From: Helicobacter magdeburgensis
GTDB taxonomy: Bacteria > Campylobacterota > Campylobacteria > Campylobacterales > Helicobacteraceae
Assembly: GCF_000765825.2 (NCBI RefSeq)
Contig: NZ_JRPE02000008.1
Span: 1-64,000, forward strand
DNA: 64,000 nucleotides
Direction: 5' to 3'
Numbering within the stretch: position 1 is the stretch's first letter; each line of letters begins with the position of its first letter. The notes under the pieces were generated by a model that saw only the letters and a list, made by a program, of their open reading frames with translations, made no database searches and was not told the DNA's origin. This document shows positions 26,395 through 36,073 of the stretch, one piece after another. The position numbers were made by a program, and so were the translations under genes.

Positions 26395-26615
26395 TCTCCA
26401 CCCCTTATCTGCCATTTCAAGCCACCCAACATCTCACTCCACATTCTCAATAAAGATGAGATTCTAATAAAACAAGATAAACTAAAAGATTTTGCAAAGC
26501 AAACAACATTCTGCTGCCTTTAATCTATCACACCTTTATGACAATTAATTTTTCTTTGTTATAAGACATATGAGAAATGGTTTTACCCTTTACAGATAAT
26601 ATCAAAAGGAATCTT

Positions 26616-27161
26616 ATGCAAAAATGTGCGTTTTTTGATAGAGATGGTGTGATTAACGAAGATTTGGGTTATGTGTATAAACAAAAAGATTTTATCTTTT
26701 GCGATGGGCTTTTTGAGCTTTTAGCCACACTTAAAAAGCAAGATTATCTTTTGCTAGTAATGACAAATCAATCCGGCATTGCACGGGGCTACTATACGCA
26801 AGAAGATCTTTTTATTTTACACCAATATATGCAGGACACACTCACACATAAGCTAGGATTCTGTTTTGATAGAATCTACCACTGCCTACATCTGCCAAGC
26901 CAAAACTGCGAGTGTAGAAAGCCAAATATCGGTATGGTAAAGGCTGCGTTAAAAGATTTTGAGATTGATTTAAGGCAGTCGTTTTTTGTAGGCGATAACA
27001 TCACAGATATGCAATGTGCGGAGAATGCGGGTATTTGGGGTAAATTTTTGCTACAAAAAGATGAAAAAAATACTGAATCTAGCCAACATAGCATCAAAAA
27101 TCTACAAAAAATTAGCACTTTGCACCAACTCCATAGTATAATACAAGCCAATGAAAGCTAA
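26616..27161 (+). CDS. gmhB: D-glycero-D-manno-heptose 1,7-bisphosphate 7-phosphatase
   Basis: A HAD-family phosphatase of 181 residues that removes the 7-phosphate in ADP-heptose synthesis for LPS core. The catalytic motif is FFDRDGVINEDLGY (Asp8/Asp10), the Thr/Ser motif MTNQSGIARG follows, and the zinc loop reads YHCLHLPSQNCECRKP. The acidic motif FVGDNITDMQCAENAG completes the site. ATG 26616 has AAAAGGA upstream; an in-frame start at 26577 is unlikely. The first of four heptose genes in order. Confidence 0.93.
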   Translation: MQKCAFFDRDGVINEDLGYVYKQKDFIFCDGLFELLATLKKQDYLLLVMTNQSGIARGYYTQEDLFILHQYMQDTLTHKLGFCFDRIYHCLHLPSQNCECRKPNIGMVKAALKDFEIDLRQSFFVGDNITDMQCAENAGIWGKFLLQKDEKNTESSQHSIKNLQKISTLHQLHSIIQANES

Positions 27162-27187
27162 GGCAAAAACATTTCAAGGAGCAGGCA

Positions 27188-28183
27188 ATGAAATATATTT
27201 ATGATGATTTAGCGGATAAAAAGATTCTTATTACCGGTGGTGCGGGATTTATCGGCAGCAATCTTGCATTTTATTTTCAAAAGCACCACCCACAAGCCCA
27301 AATTTTTGTCTTTGATAAATTCCGCAATGATGAGCTTTTCCCAAGTGGGAATCCAACTTCTCTAGGACATTTTAAAAATCTCATCGGCTTTAAGGGCAAT
27401 GTGATTGTAGGCGATATTAACAACACTAAGGATTTAGAAAAGCTAAGGGCGTATGATTTTGATATTATCTATCATCAAGCGGCTATTTCTGACACAACAG
27501 TGCTTAATCAAGAGCTTGTGATGAAAACAAACCACGAAGCATTTTTAAACCTCCTTGAGATTGCTAAAGATTGTGAAGCTATTATGATTTATGCCTCTTC
27601 AGCGGGGACTTATGGCAACTCCCCCGCACCAAATATCGTAGGAATTGGCGAATTGCCTGAAAATGTATATGGATATTCTAAGCTTTGTATGGACGAGAGT
27701 GTAAGAAAAATCCTTCAAAATGAGTCACACCGCCACATCATCGGTTTGCGGTATTTTAATGTCTATGGGGAAAGGGAGTTTTACAAAGGTAAAACCGCTT
27801 CTATGATACTTCAGCTTGGACTACAAGCCCTAGAGCATAAAAAAGTGCGATTGTTTAAACACGGGGAGCAAAAAAGGGATTTTGTATATATAGAAGATGT
27901 GATTCAAGCTAATGTCAAAGCCATAGAAGCCCAAAATGGTGGAATCTACAATGTCGGCAGTGGAAAAGCACGAAGCTTTAATGACATTGTTGCTGCTCTT
28001 AAAGCTGGGCTTGGGGACTTTGAAGTAGAATATTTTGACAATCCTTATAGCTTTTTTCAAACACATACAGAAGCGGACATCACGCAAACACAGCAGGATT
28101 TATCCTACACGCCACATTTTAATCTTGAATCTGGCATAGAGCGATACTTACAAGAGATTAAAAACATTTTTGCTAACAAGTAG
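27188..28183 (+). CDS. hldD: ADP-L-glycero-D-manno-heptose 6-epimerase
   Basis: An extended short-chain dehydrogenase of 331 residues that epimerises C6 of ADP-heptose, using bound NADP. The cofactor motif is ITGGAGFIGSN (about 16-26) and the catalytic motif YGYSKLCMDE. The product ADP-L,D-heptose is the LPS core precursor and, as known for H. pylori, related heptose metabolites activate host ALPK1. It has AAGGAG in front of ATG and ends just before hldE. Confidence 0.94.
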   Translation: MKYIYDDLADKKILITGGAGFIGSNLAFYFQKHHPQAQIFVFDKFRNDELFPSGNPTSLGHFKNLIGFKGNVIVGDINNTKDLEKLRAYDFDIIYHQAAISDTTVLNQELVMKTNHEAFLNLLEIAKDCEAIMIYASSAGTYGNSPAPNIVGIGELPENVYGYSKLCMDESVRKILQNESHRHIIGLRYFNVYGEREFYKGKTASMILQLGLQALEHKKVRLFKHGEQKRDFVYIEDVIQANVKAIEAQNGGIYNVGSGKARSFNDIVAALKAGLGDFEVEYFDNPYSFFQTHTEADITQTQQDLSYTPHFNLESGIERYLQEIKNIFANK

Positions 28184-28192
28184 GTGTGGAAA

Positions 28193-29626
28193 ATGTTTAA
28201 CCTTGAGACAAAAAGTCCAAAGATTCTCGTTGTTGGGGATTTGATGATAGATCACTATGTATGGGGGGATTGTGAGCGTATATCGCCTGAAGCCCCCGTG
28301 CAAGTTGTGGAAGTCAAAAATGAGAGCAATCGTTTAGGCGGGGCGTGCAATGTCGTGCATAATCTTGTGGCGTTGAATGCTGAAGTGTTTGTGTGTGGTG
28401 TGATTGGCAGTGATGATTCTGGCACTTGGCTTGGGGATAAACTAGAATCTATGGGCGTTGATATTTCTCATCTTTTCGTGGATACTTCTCGCCCCACGAC
28501 TAAAAAAACCCGCATTGTCATTGGCAATCAGCAGGTGTTGCGTGTGGATAGGGAGAGTAAAAAACCCATAGATTCTACAATACAAGAAAACATTATGCAG
28601 AGAATCCACGCGGTGCTTGATATAGTGGATTGCATAATTGTGAGCGATTACAACAAAGGGCTTTTAAGTGATGAACTCACGCAACTTATCATTACTTACG
28701 CTAAGAATCAAGGTAAGCTTGTGCTATGCGATCCAAAAGGAGTAGATTATAGCAAATATAGCGGTGCGACGCTTTTAACACCAAATAAAAAAGAAGCCCA
28801 ACTCGCCACGGGCATTAATATCACGGATAAAGATTCTCTTATTCAAGCGGGTATGAAGCTCAAAAATGAATGCAACCTTGATATTTCACTTATCACCTTA
28901 AGCGAAGATGGCATTGGAATCTTTGAAAACAACACATTACATCAAATCCCCACAAAAGCTAAAGAAGTCTATGATGTTACCGGAGCTGGAGATACCGTTA
29001 TTGCCGCACTTGGTTTTGCTTTAAGCAGTGGTTGTGATATTGTAAAGGCTTGTGAGTTTGCTAATATCGCTGCAGCTGTGGTTGTAGGCAAAGTCGGTAG
29101 TGCTGTGGCTACACATAGCGAGATTTTGCAATACCTTAACGCTGAGCCTTCTCATTTGCATAATATAAAATCTAAATTCATCACGCAAGAAGCCCTTGTG
29201 TCCTTGCTTAAAGGGCTTAAGCAAAGCAGGGTTGTTTTCACAAATGGCTGTTTTGACATTCTCCATAAAGGGCATATCACTTATCTTAACAAAGCTAGAA
29301 TGCAGGGCGATATACTGATTGTGGGGCTAAATAGCGATGATTCTATCCGCCGTCTTAAGGGCAAAACTCGCCCCATTAACAACCTAGAAAATCGTGCGTT
29401 TATGCTCTGTGCGTTAGAATGTGTGGATTATGTGGTGAGCTTTTCCCAAGATACACCCCTAGAGCTGATTAAAGCCTTGAAACCTGATGTGCTTGTCAAA
29501 GGTGGGGATTATCACAATAAAGAAGTTGTAGGCAGGGAGTATGCCAAAGAAGTCGTGCTGATAGACTTTGTAAAGGGGTATTCCACAACAAATATTATAG
29601 AATCTATCCAAAGGAGCAAAGTATGA
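28193..29626 (+). CDS. hldE: Bifunctional heptose-7-phosphate kinase / heptose-1-phosphate adenylyltransferase
   Basis: A two-domain enzyme of about 477 residues. The N-terminal PfkB kinase part (1-320) has [12 protein letters not shown] and the anion-hole motif [12 protein letters not shown]. The C-terminal cytidylyltransferase-like part has [17 protein letters not shown]. It makes heptose 1,7-bisphosphate and later ADP-heptose. The frame is open three codons further upstream (GTG 28184). It ends in an ATGA overlap with gmhA. Confidence 0.94.
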   Translation: MFNLETKSPKILVVGDLMIDHYVWGDCERISPEAPVQVVEVKNESNRLGGACNVVHNLVALNAEVFVCGVIGSDDSGTWLGDKLESMGVDISHLFVDTSRPTTKKTRIVIGNQQVLRVDRESKKPIDSTIQENIMQRIHAVLDIVDCIIVSDYNKGLLSDELTQLIITYAKNQGKLVLCDPKGVDYSKYSGATLLTPNKKEAQLATGINITDKDSLIQAGMKLKNECNLDISLITLSEDGIGIFENNTLHQIPTKAKEVYDVTGAGDTVIAALGFALSSGCDIVKACEFANIAAAVVVGKVGSAVATHSEILQYLNAEPSHLHNIKSKFITQEALVSLLKGLKQSRVVFTNGCFDILHKGHITYLNKARMQGDILIVGLNSDDSIRRLKGKTRPINNLENRAFMLCALECVDYVVSFSQDTPLELIKALKPDVLVKGGDYHNKEVVGREYAKEVVLIDFVKGYSTTNIIESIQRSKV

Positions 29627-30198
29627 AAGCATTTATAGAATCTGAATTTCACGCCCACATCCAAAGTGCAAATAAGATTTTCCATCTCACAGAGGAAATA
29701 GAAAAAGTCGCTAAAATCTTAACAAATGCCCTTGATAAAGGCAATAAGATTCTCATCTGTGGCAATGGCGGAAGTGCCGCAGACTCACAGCATTTCGCCG
29801 CTGAACTCACCGGCAGATACAAAAAAGAACGCAAGGGCTTAAGTGCCATTGCCCTAAGTGTAGATACCTCCGCCCTTACTGCCATTGGCAATGACTATGG
29901 CTTTGAGTTTGTTTTCTCTCGGCAGGTGGAGGCTTTAGCCAAAAGTGGCGATGTGCTGTTTGGAATCTCCACAAGTGGAAACTCTGCTAATGTGCTAAAT
30001 GCAGCTAAAGTCGCTAAAAGTTTAGGAGCAATGGTAGTGGGCTTAAGCGGGAGAGATGGTGGGGCATTAAACCAAGTGAGTGATATAAATCTTGTTATGC
30101 CAGATAATGACACGCCTAGAATCCAAGAGCTACACATACTTGTGATACATATTTTATGTGATATTATTGAGCGAAACTCCCTAGAAAAGGGCGTATAA
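29623..30198 (+). CDS. gmhA: Sedoheptulose 7-phosphate isomerase
   Basis: A SIS-domain isomerase of 191 residues that converts sedoheptulose 7-phosphate to heptose 7-phosphate, the first step of the pathway. The signature [21 protein letters not shown] (from about residue 46) and [12 protein letters not shown] are intact, and the C-terminal [16 protein letters not shown] carries the active-site His. With gmhB, hldD and hldE it completes ADP-L,D-heptose synthesis in one operon. Confidence 0.95.
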   Translation: MKAFIESEFHAHIQSANKIFHLTEEIEKVAKILTNALDKGNKILICGNGGSAADSQHFAAELTGRYKKERKGLSAIALSVDTSALTAIGNDYGFEFVFSRQVEALAKSGDVLFGISTSGNSANVLNAAKVAKSLGAMVVGLSGRDGGALNQVSDINLVMPDNDTPRIQELHILVIHILCDIIERNSLEKGV

Positions 30199-30208
30199 AA
30201 GGCAAATA

Positions 30209-30862
30209 ATGCTTCTACCAAAAACGCTAGATTCTATCCATAGTATAGAAAAAGAAAGCTTCAAAGACACACTGAGTGATATGCTCCATACTGATGGACT
30301 AAATGTCGCTTTGGCAGATTTAATCTTTGGGCATTATTTTGTCTATACGCTCTTAGGCAATGGAATCTTGCAGCCTGTGTTTGTTTATGAAGGGCAGATA
30401 AGCTATAAGCACTCCCTTGCCAAAGGGCTACCAAAGCTCCACTTCTGCCAATGCAGTGAGATACAAAATGACTTTAGCTTAGAAAATAAAGCCCACACGC
30501 TATCCCACCACCATTATCTTGCTAAAATCACAAAACGCAACGCTTTTAGCTTCACTATCAAGCAGGGCTTAAGCGATGTGGGGCTGTATAATGACTATCC
30601 GCTAGAGCTTTGCCCTATGTGTAGTGATATTTTAGAATCTATGCGAGAGGGGCAAGTTATTGACAGCACACTTAGCGTATATTTGTTTAATCAAAATTTT
30701 TTAGAGCTTTTAGAAAAAAATGCGGAGTTAAGGCAAAAAGAAATAACCGCCCTGCAATTAGCTAGTCTTAATTGCTATAAGTGCAAAAACCTTATTGATA
30801 TAGATAAAGATATGTGGCTGCAAGTTATGCCAAATAACATACTCAAAGTGTCTTGTTGCTAA
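30209..30862 (+). CDS. Unknown protein with paired cysteines, heptose operon tail
   Basis: A 217-residue protein with no signal peptide or membrane segment. Four cysteine pairs stand out: FCQC (about residue 76), LCPMC (about 136), NCYKC (about 189) and a C-terminal SCC. Spacing CxxC or CxC suggests zinc or iron-sulfur binding. A histidine cluster (LSHHHYL) is near residue 98. It starts 11 bases after gmhA and is therefore probably in the heptose operon. I do not recognise a family. Confidence 0.65.
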   Translation: MLLPKTLDSIHSIEKESFKDTLSDMLHTDGLNVALADLIFGHYFVYTLLGNGILQPVFVYEGQISYKHSLAKGLPKLHFCQCSEIQNDFSLENKAHTLSHHHYLAKITKRNAFSFTIKQGLSDVGLYNDYPLELCPMCSDILESMREGQVIDSTLSVYLFNQNFLELLEKNAELRQKEITALQLASLNCYKCKNLIDIDKDMWLQVMPNNILKVSCC

Positions 30863-30908
30863 ATCAATGTTACCATATTAGAATTACTCAATCTTAAAAG
30901 GAAGAATT

Positions 30909-31340
30909 TTGTATAATTTTATAACAATTCTATCTATCTCTGTATTGTTTTTTTGTAGTTTTGCACAAGCAAAAGATTTTGTGGTGGATTGTGATAAATG
31001 CGTGATTGAAGTAATTTTTACTGATGAGGAAGTAGAGCATTTTAAAAAAGAAATGGGAGAGGAAAATTTTTATACCCTAGCCGATGATGCAAATTACTAT
31101 GCCTACGCATTGGGAGAATACCTTAAATCAAATAGTTTAAAAATTAAGCATATTTCGCGTCTTGATACACATTACACAAGGCTTATATTTCCAAATGCAA
31201 ATATTGATATTACAAAGCTTAAGTGGCTCTATGAGTATTATTTATACCAAAAGGGTAAAAAACCTCATAAACTTATAAATATTTCAGCTCCAGAAGATGA
31301 AATCAACAAATATTTTGATATTGCTAATCCAAAGAGATAG
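30909..31340 (+). CDS. Secreted protein of unknown function
   Basis: A 143-residue protein. The start is TTG 30909 with AAAAGGAAG just before it; the sequence begins with a signal peptide (MYNFITILSISVLFFCSFAQA). Mature part begins KDFVVDCDKCVIEV with a CxxC that may form a disulfide, followed by an acidic helix and a basic tail. The pattern suggests a small periplasmic protein. No ATG start fits the signal peptide. No family recognised. Confidence 0.6.
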   Translation: MYNFITILSISVLFFCSFAQAKDFVVDCDKCVIEVIFTDEEVEHFKKEMGEENFYTLADDANYYAYALGEYLKSNSLKIKHISRLDTHYTRLIFPNANIDITKLKWLYEYYLYQKGKKPHKLINISAPEDEINKYFDIANPKR

Positions 31341-31520
31341 TCAAGCATAACCATAAGACATTAATCAAGTATGTGAAAATTACACAAAATCCATTAAACT
31401 TCTTGCTCTTTTAAGTGTGTATTTTCAAAAAGCACATTATTTTTACAATCTCAAAAACACCGAAAAATTTTTTAACCTTGTTCCCACTCCCCACTTGTCG
31501 CAAAGGAGACAAAAAAAGAG

Positions 31521-32678
31521 TTATTTCTTATCCTTTTTCTCCGCTTTAGTGTCGTGCTTGTGAATCCACTGCTTAATCTTAGCAAAACATTCTTCAAACA
31601 GATTCTTATATGGCTCGCTCTCTACCCCAAAGCTCTCTTGGAGCTTCTCTACTAGGGCTTTTTGCTCACTATTTAGTTTTGGTGGATAAGTGATTTTAAT
31701 CTGGGCGACAAACTTCCCTCTATACACACTATTAACATCTTTTACCCCCTCATTATCAAAGACAAACTGCTCTTTATCACGCGTATTTGGTGGGATTTTA
31801 AGCTCTAACTCCCCACGCAGTGAAGGGATCTTAAGCGTTGTGCCAAGCACGATTGAAGTGAAAAACACCGGCACTTCCATATAAATATTTTCTCCATCAC
31901 GCACAAACACTTCATCTTCTGCCACACTCACCGCAATGTATAAATCCCCTCTTTTTCCATTCTTATCCGCATTTCCCCTGCCACCAATGCGGATTCTATT
32001 GCCATCATCAATGCCTTCTGGGATACTCACTTCAAAGCTTTCACTACTCATCTCAAATGCAGAGCCTTTACATTTTGGGCATTTTTCAGCACTTTTTTGC
32101 CCAGCCCCCTTACAAGTAGGGCAAGTTTGAGCAAATGTCATAAAGCCCTGTCGCATATATACCTGCCCCTTGCCACCACAATCTTTACAAGTTTCAAGTT
32201 TGCCATCTTTGGCACCTGTGCCTTTACAATCACCACAAGCAACTTTAAAGCTATTATGTATCTCTTTTTTACAGCCAAACACCGCCTCTTTAAAGCTTAG
32301 CTCAAGCCCGATAATCTCATCAAGATTATATGCCCCTTTGCTTTTTTGACTTGAAAAGCCAAAGCTCCCGCCAAACGCAGATTCAAAAATTGAACCCAAA
32401 TCGCCAAAAATATCGCTAAAATCTCTCCCGCTAAAGCCACTAAATCCAGAGTTTTGCAAGCCTTCTTTGCCGTATTTATCATAAATTTGTCGCTTAGAAT
32501 CATCGCTCAAAACCTCATAAGCCTCATTGATACGCTTAAATTGCTCTTCAGCATTCTTATCATCAGGATTCCTATCAGGGTGATATTTTAATGCCATTTT
32601 GCGATATGCTTTTTTGATTGTCTCTTTGTCGCTTGTGCGTGTGATTTCAAGGATTTCATAATAATCAAATGTCTCCAA
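31521..32678 (-). CDS. dnaJ: Chaperone DnaJ
   Basis: A full-length type I J-protein (385 residues) that stimulates DnaK. The J domain is at the N-terminus with YHPDRNPDD, followed by a G/F-rich linker, four zinc-finger repeats ([32 protein letters not shown]) and the substrate-binding C-terminal domains. A hairpin TTGTC/GACAA with a T-run lies just past the stop, near 31497-31515. No dnaK or grpE is in the window. Confidence 0.97.
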   Translation of the reverse strand: METFDYYEILEITRTSDKETIKKAYRKMALKYHPDRNPDDKNAEEQFKRINEAYEVLSDDSKRQIYDKYGKEGLQNSGFSGFSGRDFSDIFGDLGSIFESAFGGSFGFSSQKSKGAYNLDEIIGLELSFKEAVFGCKKEIHNSFKVACGDCKGTGAKDGKLETCKDCGGKGQVYMRQGFMTFAQTCPTCKGAGQKSAEKCPKCKGSAFEMSSESFEVSIPEGIDDGNRIRIGGRGNADKNGKRGDLYIAVSVAEDEVFVRDGENIYMEVPVFFTSIVLGTTLKIPSLRGELELKIPPNTRDKEQFVFDNEGVKDVNSVYRGKFVAQIKITYPPKLNSEQKALVEKLQESFGVESEPYKNLFEECFAKIKQWIHKHDTKAEKKDKK

Positions 32679-32817
32679 AACCCGCTCCTAAATTGTAAAA
32701 AGATAAAAATAAAAAACGGGATTGTAGCAAAAATTTATAAGGCAAAGTTAAATTCTTTAGCGTTAAGATTGCACCCTTTATTTCACACGCTCACACCCAT
32801 CCAACAAAAGGTATAAG

Positions 32818-33417
32818 ATGAACGCTTACAAATCAAGCCTTAGGGCTTTTGCAGACCTTATCGCCGCACTTGAAAAGCTCCCCACCATCGGCAAAAAATC
32901 TGCTCAAAAAATGGCATATTCTTTGTGCGTGGAAAATAAATTCCTAGGCTTAAATATCGCTCACGCCATTGAAAATGCTGCTCTTGTTGTAAAAAAATGT
33001 CATAAATGCCTTGGACTAAGTGAAAGTGAGATTTGTGAAATCTGTCTTGATGATACGCGGCAAAATGGGGAGCTTTGTATCGTGGCAAACTCACGCGATA
33101 TTTTTACTATTGAAGAGATAGGGGAATTTCAAGGGCGGTATTTTGTGCTAGATTCACAACAGGATTTAGAACAGATTGACTTTTCATTACTCAATCACAG
33201 AATCCAAGCAGAATCTATCCACGAAATCATCTTTGCCCTAACGCCCAGTCTTGCCAATGAAGCTATTATGCTCTATATTGAAGATAAGATTAAGCCTCCA
33301 TTAGATACACCCTTGCAATTTAGCAAAATCGCTCAAGGTGTTCCCACAGGCATTGGGCTAGATTCTATTGATCAGCTTTCGCTTTTAGCAGCCTTAAACT
33401 CACGCGTAAAACTCTAA
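32818..33417 (+). CDS. recR: Recombination mediator RecR
   Basis: A ring-forming DNA repair protein of 199 residues that loads RecA in gap repair. The helix-hairpin-helix LPTIGKKSAQKMAYSL is at about 20-35, the zinc motif CHKC...CEIC at about 62-82, and the Toprim domain with IVANSRDIFTIEE follows. The C-terminus IAQGVPTGIGLDSIDQLSL is typical. It stands alone between divergent dnaJ and the cytochrome gene. Confidence 0.95.
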   Translation: MNAYKSSLRAFADLIAALEKLPTIGKKSAQKMAYSLCVENKFLGLNIAHAIENAALVVKKCHKCLGLSESEICEICLDDTRQNGELCIVANSRDIFTIEEIGEFQGRYFVLDSQQDLEQIDFSLLNHRIQAESIHEIIFALTPSLANEAIMLYIEDKIKPPLDTPLQFSKIAQGVPTGIGLDSIDQLSLLAALNSRVKL

Positions 33418-33499
33418 AAAAGCAGTTTTTAAGGATTTTATTAATTTTTGATTTGTAGAATTGTCGCGTTGATTTATTCCAACAACGAAAGGATTGAAA

Positions 33500-33805
33500 A
33501 TGAAAAAGTTGCTTTTTCTTACACTTTTAAGTTTTGCTAGTTTTGCGTTTGCAGAAGCTCCTGCGGTATTTAAAAAATGTATCGCTTGCCACGGACCTGA
33601 TGCTAAAAAAGTAGCTCCGGGAAGCAAGGGCGGTATCACAATCGCTGGTATGGCTAAAGATAAACTTATCACAGAGCTTAAAGGCTATAAGGCAAAGACT
33701 GCTGATAATGGCGGTGCTAAGGCTATTATGTATGGTCAAGCGGCGAATTTAAGCGATGCTGATATTGAAGCTTTGGCAGATTATATCTCTAAACTTCCTA
33801 AATAA
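33500..33805 (+). CDS. Cytochrome c553-type monoheme cytochrome
   Basis: A small periplasmic electron carrier (101 residues) with a signal peptide (MKKLLFLTLLSFASFAFA) and one heme motif, CIACH (C27, C30, H31), plus a Met (about residue 80) as likely second ligand. In Helicobacter this protein passes electrons from the bc1 complex to the cbb3 oxidase. ATG 33500 is preferred over an upstream TTG. A strong hairpin terminator follows. Confidence 0.92.
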   Translation: MKKLLFLTLLSFASFAFAEAPAVFKKCIACHGPDAKKVAPGSKGGITIAGMAKDKLITELKGYKAKTADNGGAKAIMYGQAANLSDADIEALADYISKLPK

Positions 33806-33812
33806 ATACCTT

Positions 33813-33838
33813 TGCGGAGTAATCCGCAGGGCTTTTTC
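33813..33838 (+). terminator. Terminator after cytochrome c553
   Basis: TGCGGA (33813-33818) and TCCGCA (33823-33828) with a GTAA loop, followed by GGGCTTTTT: a canonical intrinsic terminator. It occupies the region that an extended alr reading frame would use, which supports the later alr start. Confidence 0.75.
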
Positions 33839-33847
33839 CACTTCATT

Positions 33848-34894
33848 ATGGCTGAAATTATTTTAGATTCTAAAGCTTACAAACACAATCTCAATCTCAT
33901 ACATTCACATATCAATTCACACAACAAGTCAAATGTAGAAATCGCCGCTGTTTTAAAAGACAATGCCTATGGACACGGACTAAAAGAAATAGCTACAATA
34001 GCAGCGGATTATGGCATTAAGAGTGTGTTTGTTAAAAATTATAATGAAGCGATGCAAATCTATGAGTTTTTCCCACAAGTAACGGCTTTATATGGTATGC
34101 CACAAGGGGATTTTGCAACAAATATCGCCTTTGTTATCCACGATAAAGAGCATATCTCCGCCCTGCCACAAGGCACAAAAGTAGAACTCAAAGTCAATGT
34201 CGGTATGAATCGCAATGGCATAGAGCCTAGCGAGTTAGAAAGCTTTATTCAGGCAATTTTACAAAAAAAGCTAGAGCTTATCGGTGTGTTTTCACATAAT
34301 GGCTATGGCGATGACTTGGATTCGGCATTTTTCCACACACAAAGCAATTTTGCTAAACTCAAACAAGAAGTGCTTCATTTAAGTCAAAAATATGGCTTTG
34401 CACCGCCAAGATTCCATTCCCTTAGCACATCTGGGGCGATTCGTGTCGCAAGTGAAGGGGGCATTACAGATGATTTAGTCCGCATAGGTATAGGTGCGTA
34501 TGGCTACCTTGATGTGAGCTTTGAAAACCCCATAAGTGATAAATTACAAAAAGTCGCCTCGCTCTATGCCGATAGAGTTTCTACACGCTTTTTAGATAAA
34601 GGAGAGCGGATAGGATATAGCGGCTGCACGACTTTAGAATCTCCGCAGGTTGTAAGCACCTATGACATCGGCTATGGCGATGGCTTTTTCCGTGTGAGTG
34701 AAAATCACAAAGTCTATATCGCAAATGGCTTGCAGATTCTGCCGCGTTCATCTATGGACTGCTTTTCGTGCTTTTGTGATGAACCTAGAATCTGTGTGTT
34801 TAGTGATGTAACCCACCTTGCTAAAGCCTTTGGCACGATTAGCTATGAGATTTTAACTCACCTATCCCCCAGCATAAAACGCACCATTATTTAG
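33848..34894 (+). CDS. alr: Alanine racemase
   Basis: A PLP-dependent racemase (348 residues) supplying D-alanine for peptidoglycan. The PLP lysine lies in AAVLKDNAYGHGLKE (about residue 36), the catalytic Tyr in RIGYSGCTTL, and the RIGIGAYG and SMDCF motifs are present. I chose ATG 33848 because the earlier TTG 33812 lies in the terminator. truD starts three bases after its stop. Confidence 0.9.
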   Translation: MAEIILDSKAYKHNLNLIHSHINSHNKSNVEIAAVLKDNAYGHGLKEIATIAADYGIKSVFVKNYNEAMQIYEFFPQVTALYGMPQGDFATNIAFVIHDKEHISALPQGTKVELKVNVGMNRNGIEPSELESFIQAILQKKLELIGVFSHNGYGDDLDSAFFHTQSNFAKLKQEVLHLSQKYGFAPPRFHSLSTSGAIRVASEGGITDDLVRIGIGAYGYLDVSFENPISDKLQKVASLYADRVSTRFLDKGERIGYSGCTTLESPQVVSTYDIGYGDGFFRVSENHKVYIANGLQILPRSSMDCFSCFCDEPRICVFSDVTHLAKAFGTISYEILTHLSPSIKRTII

Positions 34895-34897
34895 CCT

Positions 34898-36025
34898 ATG
34901 CACTCTGCAAGATTCTATCCCTTTACCCACAGCCCCTTGCAATGCCACTTTAACGCATCTTCAAGGGATTTTGTCGTCAAAGAAATCCCGCTTTATGAGC
35001 CAAGTGGCAATGGAGAGCATTTGCTAATTTATGTGCGAAAAAAAGGCTTAAGCACCTTTGAAATGTTAGAGCTTTTCTCGCAGATTCTAGGTATAAAAGT
35101 GCGTGATATAGGCTATGCTGGGCTAAAAGACAAAGCCGCTACCACCTATCAATATATCAGCATTCCCCGCTCTTTAGAATCTCGCCTAAATCTCATCTCA
35201 CCTATTTTGCAAGAGCATAACATTAAGATTCTAAATCTCCACGCCCATAACAACAAGCTCAAAATCGGGCATTTAAAAGGCAATGAATTTTTTATGCGTC
35301 TTAAAAAGCTTCTACCGCATAATGCTACAAAGCTAGAATCCACACTTGAACTCATCGCTCAAAGTGGCTTTCCAAACTATTTTGGCGACCAACGCTTTGG
35401 CAAGGAGGGAGATAACTTTCAAAGTGGCAAGGCAATTATCCAAAATAGCCTTAAAATCAAAAATAAAAAGATGAGTAATTTTCTCATCTCTAGCTATCAA
35501 AGCCACCTTTTTAACGCTTGGTTAAAAACGCGTTTGCAATTTTCACAGATTTTGCATAGCTTTAGCCCAAACGAAGTCCTAAACGCCCTAGCCCAAGATG
35601 ATTTTAAAGCCCTGCATAGCCCACACTACACGCCTAGCCTTATAAAAACCCTGCAAAAACAAAAACAACATTTTGTGCTTTTATCTGGCGATGTGATGTG
35701 CCACTATCCCTATGGCAAAAATTTTATTTGCGAAGATGAAATAGCAGAATCCCAGCGTTTTATGCTTAAAAATACCGCTCCAACAGGGGCATTATCTGGC
35801 TTAAAGCTCACTCACGCACAACATCTAGCCAAAGACATAGAATCTCACTTTTTAGATTCTGCCATCAAAGCAAATGGCACAAGACGCTATGCGTGGGTAT
35901 GGGCAGAGCAGATTAAAGGCAAATATATCGCGGAAAAAGCCCAATATGAGCTGCAATTCTACTTGCCAAAGGGGAGCTATGCGACTATTTTTTTAGAAAG
36001 TTTGCTAGGGCAACAGAATCTTTAG
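34898..36025 (+). CDS. truD: tRNA pseudouridine(13) synthase TruD
   Basis: A 375-residue pseudouridine synthase of the TruD family. The catalytic Asp78 is in GYAGLKDKAATTYQ, the N-terminal motif DFVVKEIPLYEPSGNGEHL matches, and FPNYFGDQRFG is the family signature. It modifies U13 in tRNA-Glu and, in other bacteria, some mRNAs. Three bases separate it from alr, so the pair is co-transcribed. Confidence 0.95.
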   Translation: MHSARFYPFTHSPLQCHFNASSRDFVVKEIPLYEPSGNGEHLLIYVRKKGLSTFEMLELFSQILGIKVRDIGYAGLKDKAATTYQYISIPRSLESRLNLISPILQEHNIKILNLHAHNNKLKIGHLKGNEFFMRLKKLLPHNATKLESTLELIAQSGFPNYFGDQRFGKEGDNFQSGKAIIQNSLKIKNKKMSNFLISSYQSHLFNAWLKTRLQFSQILHSFSPNEVLNALAQDDFKALHSPHYTPSLIKTLQKQKQHFVLLSGDVMCHYPYGKNFICEDEIAESQRFMLKNTAPTGALSGLKLTHAQHLAKDIESHFLDSAIKANGTRRYAWVWAEQIKGKYIAEKAQYELQFYLPKGSYATIFLESLLGQQNL

Positions 36026-36073
36026 GCAAAAATCCTTAACCGCCTAGCAAATTCTATTGCCACAACACAAGCT

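Noticed and set aside
33812-33847. TTG start for alanine racemase
   Set aside because: The region is the cytochrome terminator hairpin and adds 12 residues unlike the family.
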